Source: Rhodospirillaceae bacterium
GTDB taxonomy: Bacteria > Pseudomonadota > Alphaproteobacteria > UBA6615
Direction of reading: 5' to 3'
NCBI GenBank assembly: GCA_018702955.1
Contig: JABJEK010000089.1
Span: 1 to 40,708, forward strand
DNA length: 40,708 nt
In this document: one piece after another, positions 25,260 through 33,385 of the stretch
How the letters are laid out: the number at the start of each line of letters is the position of its first letter
Position numbering within the stretch: the stretch's first letter is position 1
Translations under genes and position numbers: made by a program
The notes under the pieces: model-generated
The model's database searches: none
What the model was told of the DNA's origin: nothing
Seen by the model: only the letters and a program-made list of their open reading frames with translations

Positions 25260-25949
25260 ATGTTTGACGCGATGGACCCGGCACTCGATTGGATACGCAA
25301 CGGGCTCGGCAAGCCCGGTAAAAATCAGCGCAGCCTGGCCGGCGCGCTTGGCGTCGACCCGTCGGCGATCAGCCGGTTGCTCGCGGGTACACGCCAGCTC
25401 CGTGCGGCCGAGCTGCCGGTCGTCGCAGCGTATTTGGAAGCTGAGATACCAGCCGATTTCTCACCCGCCACCACATCAAAACCCACACCATCGATGGAAG
25501 CGCCTGCACCCACCCGCACGTCCGGTGCGAGCACACGAGATCTACCGGTGATGGGCACCGCCGTCGGCGGATCCGCAGGCGAATCCGGCGGTATGTTCCT
25601 CATGAACGGGGAAATCCATGACTATGTTGAGCGTCCGCCATCTCTGCGCGGCGTCGCCAGCGCCTATGCTGTCTACATCTCGGACACCTCCATGGTGCCG
25701 CGTTACTTCCCCGGAGAAACCTTGCACGTCCATCCGGGCCGCGCCGTGGTGCGTGGCGAGGACACCTTCGTCGTCGTCCAGCTGCGCCCCGACGCGGAGG
25801 GTGAGCCGCCACGCGCCGTGGTCAAACAATTCGTCCGGCAAACCGCCGACGCCCTGTATCTGAAACAATTCAATCCCGCGACTGAACTCGTCTTTCCCCT
25901 CGACCAGGTCGAAAGCCTGCACCTGATCATCTGGGCCGGGCGCGGGTAA
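25260..25949 (+). CDS. Phage-type repressor with S24 (LexA-like) peptidase domain
   Basis: A 229-residue protein of the LexA/CI-like class. The N-terminal HTH is QRSLAGALGVDPSAISRLLAG (about residues 23-43). A proline/threonine-rich linker follows (about 64-90). The S24 serine peptidase domain has a Ser144 nucleophile in DTSMVPRYFPGETLHVHPG and Lys189 in VVKQFVRQ. A glycine-rich GGSAGESGG before the peptidase region may hold the cleavage site. In such repressors RecA-stimulated self-cleavage removes repression. The ATG at 25260 is the start by frame (another Met is at residue 5); it has no obvious ribosome site. It is divergent from the HTH gene. Confidence 0.88.
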   Translation: MFDAMDPALDWIRNGLGKPGKNQRSLAGALGVDPSAISRLLAGTRQLRAAELPVVAAYLEAEIPADFSPATTSKPTPSMEAPAPTRTSGASTRDLPVMGTAVGGSAGESGGMFLMNGEIHDYVERPPSLRGVASAYAVYISDTSMVPRYFPGETLHVHPGRAVVRGEDTFVVVQLRPDAEGEPPRAVVKQFVRQTADALYLKQFNPATELVFPLDQVESLHLIIWAGRG

Positions 25950-25989
25950 TCCCAGACACTACAGTGCCTGCGGCTGGCGCTTGAGTAAA

Positions 25990-26006
25990 ATTGCGTATTC
26001 CGCAAT
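25990..26006. repeat. Hairpin ATTGCG-TATTC-CGCAAT downstream of the repressor
   Basis: Perfect 6-base arms with a 5-base loop. It begins with the same 9-mer ATTGCGTAT as the candidate operator at 25207. It also overlaps the left copy (26002-26012) of an 11-base inverted repeat whose right copy is at 26306-26316. Confidence 0.4.
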
Positions 26007-26316
26007 ATTCAGTCCTATGCCGTCGCCGTTGATCGAGACATCGAGCCAATATCGCGAGCTATGCGAACGCATCACGGCGCTCGAATCCCACCTCACGGCC
26101 ATCAACGCAGTCCGGGTCCTCGCCCACTCAAATCGCGACGCTGCGCGGATCGAGGCCGTAGATTTGCGTGATCTGCTACCGCTGGACGACGCCCGCAGCG
26201 ACATCACCTACACCCTGCGTGGGCTGGAACAGGCCGCAAGTGAGTGGGAGGCCCGGCGATACGCCCGCCGCCTTTCAACCCGACCCTGAACGATCTGATT
26301 TTTGCCTGAATATTGC
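26002..26316. repeat. 11-base inverted repeat flanking a small reading frame
   Basis: GCAATATTCAG at 26002-26012 and its exact reverse complement CTGAATATTGC at 26306-26316 enclose the small reading frame at 26017-26289. The repeats may mark a small mobile or phage-derived segment, or be chance. Confidence 0.35.
26017..26289 (+). CDS. Small hypothetical protein, about 90 aa
   Basis: I do not recognise a family. The frame is open from a TTG at 25981; I use the ATG at 26017, and neither has a clear ribosome site. The protein is helical and charged (SQYRELCERITALESHL, ITYTLRGLEQAASEWEARR), suggesting a short coiled-coil-forming product. It lies between the phage repressor and the thiamine diphosphate enzyme, within an 11-base inverted repeat. 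It could be phage-derived. Expression is uncertain. Confidence 0.45.
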   Translation: MPSPLIETSSQYRELCERITALESHLTAINAVRVLAHSNRDAARIEAVDLRDLLPLDDARSDITYTLRGLEQAASEWEARRYARRLSTRP

Positions 26317-26418
26317 CCGCCCCGAACGGTTGCCTGTCCCTGCCCATTGCACCACGATGCAGACAACAGGCGCCGGCTAACCAATCAGGCAGCCGATCTC
26401 ATCAGGGAAGCACATGCG

Positions 26419-28116
26419 ATGAAGAATTCACCCGACGGCGGCGATGCCGTCCTCCAGGCATTCCGCGCTCTCGGCATCGATTATGTAATGTCCTCACCCG
26501 GCTCAGAATGGGGCCCGGTCTGGGAGGCCATGGCCCAGCAGAAGCTCTCCAACGAACCCGGCCCCACCTATCTCACCTGCGCCCATGAGACCCTGGCCGT
26601 CAATCTGGCGGTCGGCTACACCTCGATCACCGGGCGCATGCAGGCCGTCATGCTCCACGCCGGCGTCGGCCTGCTCCAGGGCGCGCTCGGCATCGAGGGC
26701 GCACTGCGCGGCGCGATCCCCATGGTCGTCATGTCGGGCGAATCCCTCAGTTTCGGTGAAGACCCCGAATTCAATCCGGGCTTCCAGTGGCAGGCGCTTT
26801 TGAACCAGGTCGGCAGCAACCCGCGGCTGCTCGAGCCGTTGGTCAAATGGTCTCAACAAGCCGGCAGCGTCACGGCCGTGCACCAGCAGATCGTCAGCGC
26901 CGGTGAACTCGCCCAGCGCACGCCCCGCGCGCCGGTCTACATGTCGGTCCCCATCGAGGTCATGACACAGCCCTGGACCCCGCCCGACGAGCTGCGCGAC
27001 CCGCCGCCGCCGCCGGTCCTCACCGCCACCGCCGACGATATCGACGCGGTCGCCCAGATGCTGCTCGCCGCGAAGAACCCCGCGATCATCACCGAGGAGG
27101 CCGGGCGCGACCCGGCCGGCCACGCGGCGTTGCTTGAACTCGCCGAGTTGCTCGCGATCCCCGTGGTCGAGGGGCTGTTCGCGCTCTATGCGAACTTCCC
27201 GACCGACCATGCCCTGTACCAGGGACCGGGCCGCCCGCCGCTCATCGACGAGGCGGATCTGATCCTCACCATCGGCTGCCGCCAGCCCTGGTACCCGCTG
27301 GCCAACAAGCCCAGAAAAGCCCGCATCGTCGCCATCGACGACACGCCGTTCCGCGATCACATGGTTTATCAGCCGAGCGAGGCCGAGCGGTTCATCGAAG
27401 GCACGATCACCGCGAATCTGGAGCTCCTCGCCGCAGCCATACGCGCCGCCGGAACGGATTCAGATGCCGTCGAGGCGCGCCGCGCAACACTGACCGCCGC
27501 ATCCGATGCCCGGCGCGTGGAGATAAAGGCAACGGAAGCCGACGCCGCGAAGCACGACACCATCTCACCGGCCTTGCTCGCAGCCTCCATCGCGAAGGCC
27601 GCACCTGATGACGTGATCGTCGTCGATGAATGCATTACCCACCGCCCGGCGATCCTGCGCCATCTGCGCAGCGGGGCCGCGCACAGCTATTTCCGGGTCA
27701 ATGGCGGGCTTGGCCAGTCGATGGGTGTGGCACTCGGCGCCAAGCTGGCCGCCCCCGACCGCGCCGTGGTCAACACATTGGGTGACGGTACTTTCCTGTA
27801 CAACCCGGCGGTCCAGGCGCTGGCCTTTGCCCGCGAACACCAACTCGCGACCCTCACCATCGTGTTCAACAATCACGGCTACAACGCGATGCGCAAGGAT
27901 CAGGAGAGTTACTATCCCGATGGCGTGGCGGCCCGGAACGACCTGTGGATGGGCCACCCGATCACCGAGTTCGACTATGCGGAGCTCGCCAAACCCTTCG
28001 GCGCGTTCGGCGCGAAAGTCGAGACCCCGGCGGAACTGGCCGGCGTTCTGGAAGCGGCCTTCGCTGCGATCGCGGAGGGCCGCCCGGCGTTGCTGAATGT
28101 CCTGCTCGACGCCTAG
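26419..28116 (+). CDS. Thiamine diphosphate-dependent enzyme (acetolactate synthase-like)
   Basis: A 565-residue enzyme of the acetolactate synthase/benzoylformate decarboxylase superfamily. The N-terminal pyrimidine-binding domain has the cofactor-activating Glu57 in YLTCAHETLAVNLAVGY. The central domain has NPAIITEEAGRDPAG. The C-terminal domain has the GDG...NN cofactor motif: GDGTFLYNPAVQ at residue 455 and FNNHGYNAMRKDQE with Asn484-485. It probably decarboxylates or joins a 2-keto acid; the substrate is not readable. The ATG at 26419 (start MKNSPDGGDAVLQAFRALG) has a GGGAAG-like site upstream; the open frame from 26302 lacks one. There is no obvious partner gene nearby. Confidence 0.88.
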   Translation: MKNSPDGGDAVLQAFRALGIDYVMSSPGSEWGPVWEAMAQQKLSNEPGPTYLTCAHETLAVNLAVGYTSITGRMQAVMLHAGVGLLQGALGIEGALRGAIPMVVMSGESLSFGEDPEFNPGFQWQALLNQVGSNPRLLEPLVKWSQQAGSVTAVHQQIVSAGELAQRTPRAPVYMSVPIEVMTQPWTPPDELRDPPPPPVLTATADDIDAVAQMLLAAKNPAIITEEAGRDPAGHAALLELAELLAIPVVEGLFALYANFPTDHALYQGPGRPPLIDEADLILTIGCRQPWYPLANKPRKARIVAIDDTPFRDHMVYQPSEAERFIEGTITANLELLAAAIRAAGTDSDAVEARRATLTAASDARRVEIKATEADAAKHDTISPALLAASIAKAAPDDVIVVDECITHRPAILRHLRSGAAHSYFRVNGGLGQSMGVALGAKLAAPDRAVVNTLGDGTFLYNPAVQALAFAREHQLATLTIVFNNHGYNAMRKDQESYYPDGVAARNDLWMGHPITEFDYAELAKPFGAFGAKVETPAELAGVLEAAFAAIAEGRPALLNVLLDA

Positions 28117-28221
28117 GACGTCTCGCCTGCATCCAGAATTTGTCGGCAGAACACATCTGATCTAAGACGCCCTCGAAGTTTGTTTCCACGTGTCGTTCGA
28201 GCACAAGACAGGGAGCATCCG

Positions 28222-28791
28222 ATGGCGATACCGACAATCGAAGATATCCTCGACGAGGTCCTGCGCAGCGAGGGCGGCTTCGTGGAAGACCCGGCGGATC
28301 CCGGCGGGGCCACCAACCGCGGCATCTCACTGCGCTACGCGCGTGGCGTGGGTCTCGACAATGACGGCGACGGCGACACGGACCGCGACGACATCCTCCG
28401 CGTCACCGCCGAACAGGTGCGCGATCTCTACCGCGCCGATTTCTGGGAACGCCCCGGCATCAACCGGCTCCCCGGTGAAATCCAGCCCGTGATGCTCGAC
28501 TGGGCCGTCACCAGCGGCCCGCCCCGCCCGGTCATGGCCCTGCAGCGTCTGATCAGCATGGCGCAGATCGGTTTTGAGCTCGACGATGACGGCGTGATCG
28601 GCCCGAAGACCCGCCGCGCCGCCGAACACGCCCAGGCTGAAATGGGCCCTTACCTCAACAACGCCATCGTCGATGAACGCCTCGACTTCTACCGGCGCCT
28701 GGTGGCGAGACGCCCCGCCGCCGCGCGCTTTCTCTACGGCTGGCTCGCGCGGGCCGAACGCTTCAGAAAGGAAACCCGAATTGCTGCGTAG
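28222..28791 (+). CDS. Endolysin: GH108 N-acetylmuramidase
   Basis: A 189-residue peptidoglycan hydrolase of the GH108 family, a common phage lysis enzyme. Catalytic Glu17 lies in VLRSEGGFVEDPADPGG, followed by TNRGISLRY as in family members. The middle has RADFWERPGINRLP, and the C-terminal part resembles the associated peptidoglycan-binding region (QIGFELDDDGVIGPKTRRA). There is no signal peptide, so export needs the holin. The ATG at 28222 has GGGAG at 28211-28215, 6 bases upstream. The holin gene overlaps its end. Confidence 0.9.
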   Translation: MAIPTIEDILDEVLRSEGGFVEDPADPGGATNRGISLRYARGVGLDNDGDGDTDRDDILRVTAEQVRDLYRADFWERPGINRLPGEIQPVMLDWAVTSGPPRPVMALQRLISMAQIGFELDDDGVIGPKTRRAAEHAQAEMGPYLNNAIVDERLDFYRRLVARRPAAARFLYGWLARAERFRKETRIAA

Positions 28792-29347
28792 CCTGCTGAG
28801 TTTCATCCCCGGAATCGGCCCACTCCTGTCGGCGGGAACGGGCATCATCGACGCCGTCGCCGGCAACCGGCGCGAGCGCGACACCCAGGGTCACCAGACC
28901 GATATGGCCGTCCAGCAGCAATTCGCCGCGGAATTCCGCCGCCTCGAACGGCGCACATGGTTCGACAGCCTGATCGACGGATTCAACCGGCTGCCCCGCC
29001 CGGTCATCGTCGCGATGATCATCGGATACTTCCTGGCCGCGTGGCGCGACCCGGCGGAATTCCAGATCATCAACACAGCACTCGATGCCGTGCCCGAACG
29101 GATGTGGATCATCGCCGGCGTGATCGTGACGTTCTATTTCGGTGCCCGCGAGCTGGCAAAATTACGCGACCAGAGGCGCATGGCGCTCAGCGCGGAGGCG
29201 TTCGGCGAACAGCAGCGAAGGATCGATCTGCTACGCCAGACACAGCATGTCGCCACGGGCGCTTACGCGTCAGAGATGACGGACAGCGCCACGCCCTTGA
29301 GCAACCGCTCCATCGCCGAATGGAATCGCCGGCGATCGAGGTCGTGA
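28781..29347 (+). CDS. GTA-type three-helix holin
   Basis: A 188-residue protein resembling the three-transmembrane holin that releases gene transfer agents (GTA_holin_3TM). A hydrophobic N-terminus (SLLSFIPGIGPLLSAGTGI) is followed by WFDSLIDGFNRLPRPVIVAM and a second helix. A third helix IIAGVIVTFYFGARELAK completes the set; the NRLPRP and FYFGARE patterns are the family marks. It starts at a TTG (28781) overlapping the endolysin stop by 11 bases, with GGA 8 bases upstream. It forms pores that let the endolysin reach the cell wall. The C-terminal tail is basic and polar. Confidence 0.88.
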   Translation: MLRSLLSFIPGIGPLLSAGTGIIDAVAGNRRERDTQGHQTDMAVQQQFAAEFRRLERRTWFDSLIDGFNRLPRPVIVAMIIGYFLAAWRDPAEFQIINTALDAVPERMWIIAGVIVTFYFGARELAKLRDQRRMALSAEAFGEQQRRIDLLRQTQHVATGAYASEMTDSATPLSNRSIAEWNRRRSRS

Positions 29348-29362
29348 CCAGCCCGTCATGAG

Positions 29363-29385
29363 ATACCCGGGTCGAGCCCGGGTAT
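29363..29385. repeat. REP-like palindrome, copy 1
   Basis: ATACCCGGG and CCCGGGTAT arms (9 bases) around a TCGAG loop, followed by GACG. This is the type of short GC-rich intergenic palindrome common in Alphaproteobacteria (CGTCAT...CCCGGG form, from memory). It lies between convergent genes. Confidence 0.7.
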
Positions 29386-29421
29386 GACGTGTGTGGGTAG
29401 AGGCGATAATTACTCTTCGTC

Positions 29422-29444
29422 ATGCGCGGACTTGATCCGCGCAT
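29422..29444. repeat. REP-like palindrome, copy 2
   Basis: ATGCGCGGA and TCCGCGCAT arms (9 bases) around a CTTGA loop, preceded by CGTC. It has the same plan as copy 1, in opposite orientation, 36 bases away, and ends 6 bases before the convergent dehydrogenase stop. Confidence 0.7.
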
Positions 29445-29450
29445 CTCAAT

Positions 29451-30560
29451 TCAACGCGCCGCAAGCGCCGCCTGCATCTCGGCGCGCACCCGTGCCGTAA
29501 TCGCTTCCAGTCCGTCGCTTCCGCCCAGTTCTGTCGGCTTCAGCGCACCGTCGCGGAAGGCCGTATCGACGGCGCTGCGAAATATCTCCGCGCCCTCGCG
29601 CAGTTGGGGAGAGTCATGCCGTTCGCCCAGCCAGTCGAGCATCATCGCGCCCGACAGGAACATCGCCGTCGGGTTGGCCTTGCCGCTGCCCGCGATGTCC
29701 GGTGCGGTGCCGTGACAGGGCTGGAACACCGCATGGCCGGGGCCGATATCCGCCGAAGGCGCCATGCCCAGCCCGCCCATCAGGCCCGCACCCAGATCCG
29801 ACAGGATATCGCCCAGCAAATTCTCCATCACCATCACGTCGAACACCCAGGGTTGCTTGACCAGCGCCAGTGCCGCCGCGTCGGCGTACATGTAGCGCCG
29901 CTCGATGTCGGGATATTGCGCGGCACGTTCGTCGAACATGCGCCGGAAGAAACCCATGGACTGGAGGACGTTGGCCTTGTCCACGCAAGTGACGATACCC
30001 GACCCGCCACGCGCCTTGCGCGATCGCGCGAGTTCGAAGGAGAAGTCGAACAGCCGTTCACACGCCGCGCGCGTAATGGTCAACCGGTCGGTGGAGCTGT
30101 CATCCGTCTCCTCGGCTTCGCCGCGATGGGCGAACAGGCCCTCGGTGGATTCCCGGATGATCACGAAATCCAGTTCTTGTCCCCGCGGGTCGGCCAGCGG
30201 TACCGGCATCCCCGGTTGGGTGGTGACCGGTCGCACCCCGGCGTAGAGCTCGAAATAATCGCGCAGGTCGATCTGCGGCACGATCTCGGTGCCGTCGGGA
30301 TAGCGCACATCCGGGTCGCCCATCGCCCCCAGCAAGATCGCGTCGGCCTCTGCCGCCCGATCGAGCGAGGTCTGGGGCAGCGCTTCGCCTGTCGCTTGAT
30401 AGTGGCCGGCACCGGCCGCCAAAGCCTCGAATTCGAGGGTCGGACCACCGAGTGATTTCGTGAGTTCAGTCAACAGTTCCACACAGGGCGCGGTGACTTC
30501 CGGGCCGATGCCATCGCCGGCAAACACGGCGATCGTGAGCTTGGAATTGTCCTGGGTCAT
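29451..30560 (-). CDS. Isopropylmalate/isocitrate/tartrate dehydrogenase family protein
   Basis: A 369-residue NAD(P)-dependent beta-decarboxylating dehydrogenase. The N-terminus IAVFAGDGIGPEVTAP is the family signature. Other marks are the substrate-loop IIRESTEGLFAHRG, CVDKANVLQSMGFFRR with the catalytic Lys, and the metal-binding ENLLGDILSDLGAGLMGGLG; the nucleotide loop is PCHGTAPDIAGSGKANP. The RESTEGLFA loop resembles tartrate- or isocitrate-type more than classic LeuB enzymes, so 3-isopropylmalate is not certain. I chose the ATG at 30560 because family starts are near it; the frame is open to 30590. It is convergent with the holin gene and divergent from the aldo/keto reductase. Confidence 0.9.
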   Translation of the reverse strand: MTQDNSKLTIAVFAGDGIGPEVTAPCVELLTELTKSLGGPTLEFEALAAGAGHYQATGEALPQTSLDRAAEADAILLGAMGDPDVRYPDGTEIVPQIDLRDYFELYAGVRPVTTQPGMPVPLADPRGQELDFVIIRESTEGLFAHRGEAEETDDSSTDRLTITRAACERLFDFSFELARSRKARGGSGIVTCVDKANVLQSMGFFRRMFDERAAQYPDIERRYMYADAAALALVKQPWVFDVMVMENLLGDILSDLGAGLMGGLGMAPSADIGPGHAVFQPCHGTAPDIAGSGKANPTAMFLSGAMMLDWLGERHDSPQLREGAEIFRSAVDTAFRDGALKPTELGGSDGLEAITARVRAEMQAALAAR

Positions 30561-30700
30561 GGCCTTGAGTATCCGAAACTGGCGAGACATGTATCAGCTG
30601 GCGACGCTACCACGTCGGCGACACCTGTCGTAGGCTGTCAGTGCGGGCTGAAGCCCTTTCCACGCATGCCACGCCCTGCCGACCACGAAGGAACTCCACC

Positions 30701-31678
30701 ATGCTGAAGAAAGTCCCCCTCGGCAGCTCCGGCCTCACCGTCTCCCAGCTCGGCCTCGGCGCCAACCGGCTGCTCGACCCCAACGAGGCGGAATGGGTCG
30801 CCACGGTCAACGAGGCCCTCGACCGCGGCCTCAACTTCATCGACAGCGCGGCGATTTACGGCATGGGGCGCAGCGAATCCTTCTTCGGTGCGATGCTGGG
30901 TGAGCGCCGCCGCGAGGTCGTGCTCGCCAGCAAATGCGGCATCCATGTTAACGACGCAGGCAAGGTCGCCATCGACGGGAGCCCGACCACCATCAAACGC
31001 GAGTGCGACGAGAGCCTGCAACGGCTCAACACCGACGTGATCGACCTCTACTATTTGCATCAGGTCCCGAAGGATACGCCACTCGAAGACAGCATCGGCG
31101 CGATGGCCGACCTCGTCACCGCCGGCAAGGTGCAACACCTCGCGATCTGCAACGCGACCGCCGACCAGCTGCGCCGGGCCCATGCCACGCACCCGATGAT
31201 GGCCCTGCAGACCGAATATTCGCTGTTCACCCGGGAGCCGGAGGCGGATCTGATCCCCGTGTGCCGCGAGCTCGGCATCGCCTTCGTCGCCTATGGCCCG
31301 CTCGCCTACGCGTTCTTCGGCGGTGGCATGCGGAGCCGCGCGGATGTCCCCCAGGGCGACAACTGGCGGCTCAGCAATCAGCGCTTCCAGGATGACGCAT
31401 TCGAACACAATCTGGCGCTGCTCGATGAACTCACCGCGTTGGCGAACGAAATCGACGCCACTCCCGGCCAGCTCTCGCTGGCCTGGTTGCTGGCCAAGGG
31501 TGACGACATCATACCGATCCCGGGGTCGCGCCAGCTCAAGCATCTGCGCGACAATCTCGGTGCCGACGCCATTCGCCTCACCCCCGATCAGGTGGCCCGG
31601 ATCGACGCCGCCTTCCCGCCCGGAATCGCCCAGGGTGGCGCGCGGGGCGGGCATTCCCCGCAGGTTGCGAATTTCTAG
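30701..31678 (+). CDS. Aldo/keto reductase
   Basis: A 325-residue NADPH-dependent oxidoreductase of the aldo/keto reductase fold. The catalytic tetrad is complete: Asp48 and Tyr53 in FIDSAAIYGMG, Lys78 in LASKCGI and His120 in YYLHQVPKDT. The cofactor-binding C-terminal part IIPIPGSRQLKHLRDNL is also visible. Substrate is unknown. The ATG at 30701 has AAGGA at 30688-30692 with an 8-base gap. It is followed after 17 bases by a GMC oxidoreductase gene, so these two are likely co-transcribed in a catabolic cluster. Confidence 0.92.
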   Translation: MLKKVPLGSSGLTVSQLGLGANRLLDPNEAEWVATVNEALDRGLNFIDSAAIYGMGRSESFFGAMLGERRREVVLASKCGIHVNDAGKVAIDGSPTTIKRECDESLQRLNTDVIDLYYLHQVPKDTPLEDSIGAMADLVTAGKVQHLAICNATADQLRRAHATHPMMALQTEYSLFTREPEADLIPVCRELGIAFVAYGPLAYAFFGGGMRSRADVPQGDNWRLSNQRFQDDAFEHNLALLDELTALANEIDATPGQLSLAWLLAKGDDIIPIPGSRQLKHLRDNLGADAIRLTPDQVARIDAAFPPGIAQGGARGGHSPQVANF

Positions 31679-31695
31679 TTTCAGGGCCGAACACC

Positions 31696-33327
31696 ATGGC
31701 AGATGAATTCGACTACATCATCATCGGGGCCGGTTCGGCGGGCTCCATCCTCGCCAACCGCCTGTCGGCTGGCGACGCCACGGTCTGCCTGCTCGAGGCC
31801 GGCCCGCCCGACCGCAACCCGTGGATTCACATTCCGGCCGGCTTCACGCGGACCCTGGCCAACCCGAAGGTGAACTGGCTGTTCGAGTCCGAGCCGAGCG
31901 AAGGTACGGCCGGACGGCCGGTCTACGTCCCGCGCGGCAAGACCCTGGGCGGCTCCAGCTCCATCAACGGCCACATCTATAACCGCGGCCAACGGATGGA
32001 CTATGACAGCTGGGCCCAGGAGGGGAACCGCGGCTGGGGTTACGCCGACATCCTGCCCTACTTCAAGCGCGGCGAGCGGCGGATTGGCGGCCCCGAACAA
32101 ACGGGGGACGAGGATTTCCACGGCCGGGACGGCGAGCTCCCCGTCACCGACATCGACGGGCCCGAACCGATCTGCGACGCCTTCATCGACGGCGCGGTCG
32201 GCATCGGCATCCCGCGCAATGATGATTACAATGGCGCCACCCAGGCCGGCGTCGGCTACTTCCAACGCGTGATCGAGAATGGCCGCCGGGTCAGTGCGGC
32301 GCGCGCCTTCCTGCACCCGGTCAAGCACCGGCCCAACCTCGACATCCGCACCAACGCCCACACCCAGCGCATTTTGTTCGACGGCGCGCGCGCGGTTGGT
32401 GTGCTCTACAAAAAGGGTGATCAAACAATCGAACTCCGCGCCCGGCAGGAGATCATCCTGTCGAGCGGTTCCGTCGGCTCGCCCCAGCTGCTGCAGATCT
32501 CCGGGGTCGGCCCCGCCGCCCTGCTCAAGGACCTCGGCGTCGAGGTGGTCCACGATCTGCCCGGCGTCGGCGAGAACCTGTCGGATCATTACCTCGCCCG
32601 CATGACCGCCCGGGTGAAGAACGCACGTACCATCAACGAGCGCGCCCGCGGCCTGTCGCTGGTCAAGGAAGTCGCCGACTACGCGCTCCGGCGCAAGGGG
32701 CTGCTCGCCATGTCGCCGAGCCAGGTCTTCGTGTTCTGGAAGTCTCACCCGGCCATGGACCAGCCCGACATGCAGCTGATCTTTACCCCGGCCACCTACA
32801 AGGCGGGCCGGATCGCGCAGCTGGAAGACGAGCCGGGCATGACGGCCGCGACTTTCGGGCTCCGCCCGCTCAGCCGCGGCTACATCCGTGCGCGCACGTC
32901 AAACGCCGGCGACGCCCCCATCATCCAGCCCAACTACCTGGATCATGAGACCGACCAGCAGGTCACGGTCGCCGGGCTGCGCCTGGACCGCCAACTCCTG
33001 ACCGCACCCGAGCTGGCGCAATATTACGACCATGAGGTAGTCCCGGGCGCCGAGCTGCAGACCGACGACGAACTCCTCGATTTCGCACGCAGCTACGGCA
33101 CCACGGTGTTCCATTTGGTCGGCACGTGCCGCATGGGCGCCGCCGACCGGCACAATGTGGTGAGCGATGAACTCAAGGTCCACGGTATCGAGGGGCTGCG
33201 GGTCGTGGATGCGTCGGTCATGCCGACCATGCCGTCGGCCAACACCAACGCCGCGACCATGATGATCGCCGAGAAGGGCGCGGATTTGATCCTGGGCAAG
33301 GCCCCACCCCCGGCGGCGATCCTCTAG
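31696..33327 (+). CDS. GMC-family FAD oxidoreductase (choline dehydrogenase-like)
   Basis: A 543-residue flavin enzyme oxidising an alcohol to an aldehyde, related to choline/alcohol dehydrogenases. The FAD motif IIIGAGSAGSILANRLSAG opens the protein, with the GMC signature PRGKTLGGSSSINGHIY near residue 80 and the second signature GSVGSPQLLQISGVGP. Near the C-terminus are FHLVGTCRMG with the catalytic His and PSANTNAATMM with the second conserved residue. No signal peptide is seen. The start is ATG 31696, 17 bases after the aldo/keto reductase stop. Confidence 0.92.
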   Translation: MADEFDYIIIGAGSAGSILANRLSAGDATVCLLEAGPPDRNPWIHIPAGFTRTLANPKVNWLFESEPSEGTAGRPVYVPRGKTLGGSSSINGHIYNRGQRMDYDSWAQEGNRGWGYADILPYFKRGERRIGGPEQTGDEDFHGRDGELPVTDIDGPEPICDAFIDGAVGIGIPRNDDYNGATQAGVGYFQRVIENGRRVSAARAFLHPVKHRPNLDIRTNAHTQRILFDGARAVGVLYKKGDQTIELRARQEIILSSGSVGSPQLLQISGVGPAALLKDLGVEVVHDLPGVGENLSDHYLARMTARVKNARTINERARGLSLVKEVADYALRRKGLLAMSPSQVFVFWKSHPAMDQPDMQLIFTPATYKAGRIAQLEDEPGMTAATFGLRPLSRGYIRARTSNAGDAPIIQPNYLDHETDQQVTVAGLRLDRQLLTAPELAQYYDHEVVPGAELQTDDELLDFARSYGTTVFHLVGTCRMGAADRHNVVSDELKVHGIEGLRVVDASVMPTMPSANTNAATMMIAEKGADLILGKAPPPAAIL

Positions 33328-33385
33328 GCACGATTTCGATCCGTGCCATACTGAGCCGGCAAGACTGATTTCCGGGGGGAAATTC

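Noticed and set aside
26503..27360. Antisense frame in the thiamine diphosphate enzyme gene
   Set aside because: It overlaps a gene with complete cofactor motifs and shows no family features.
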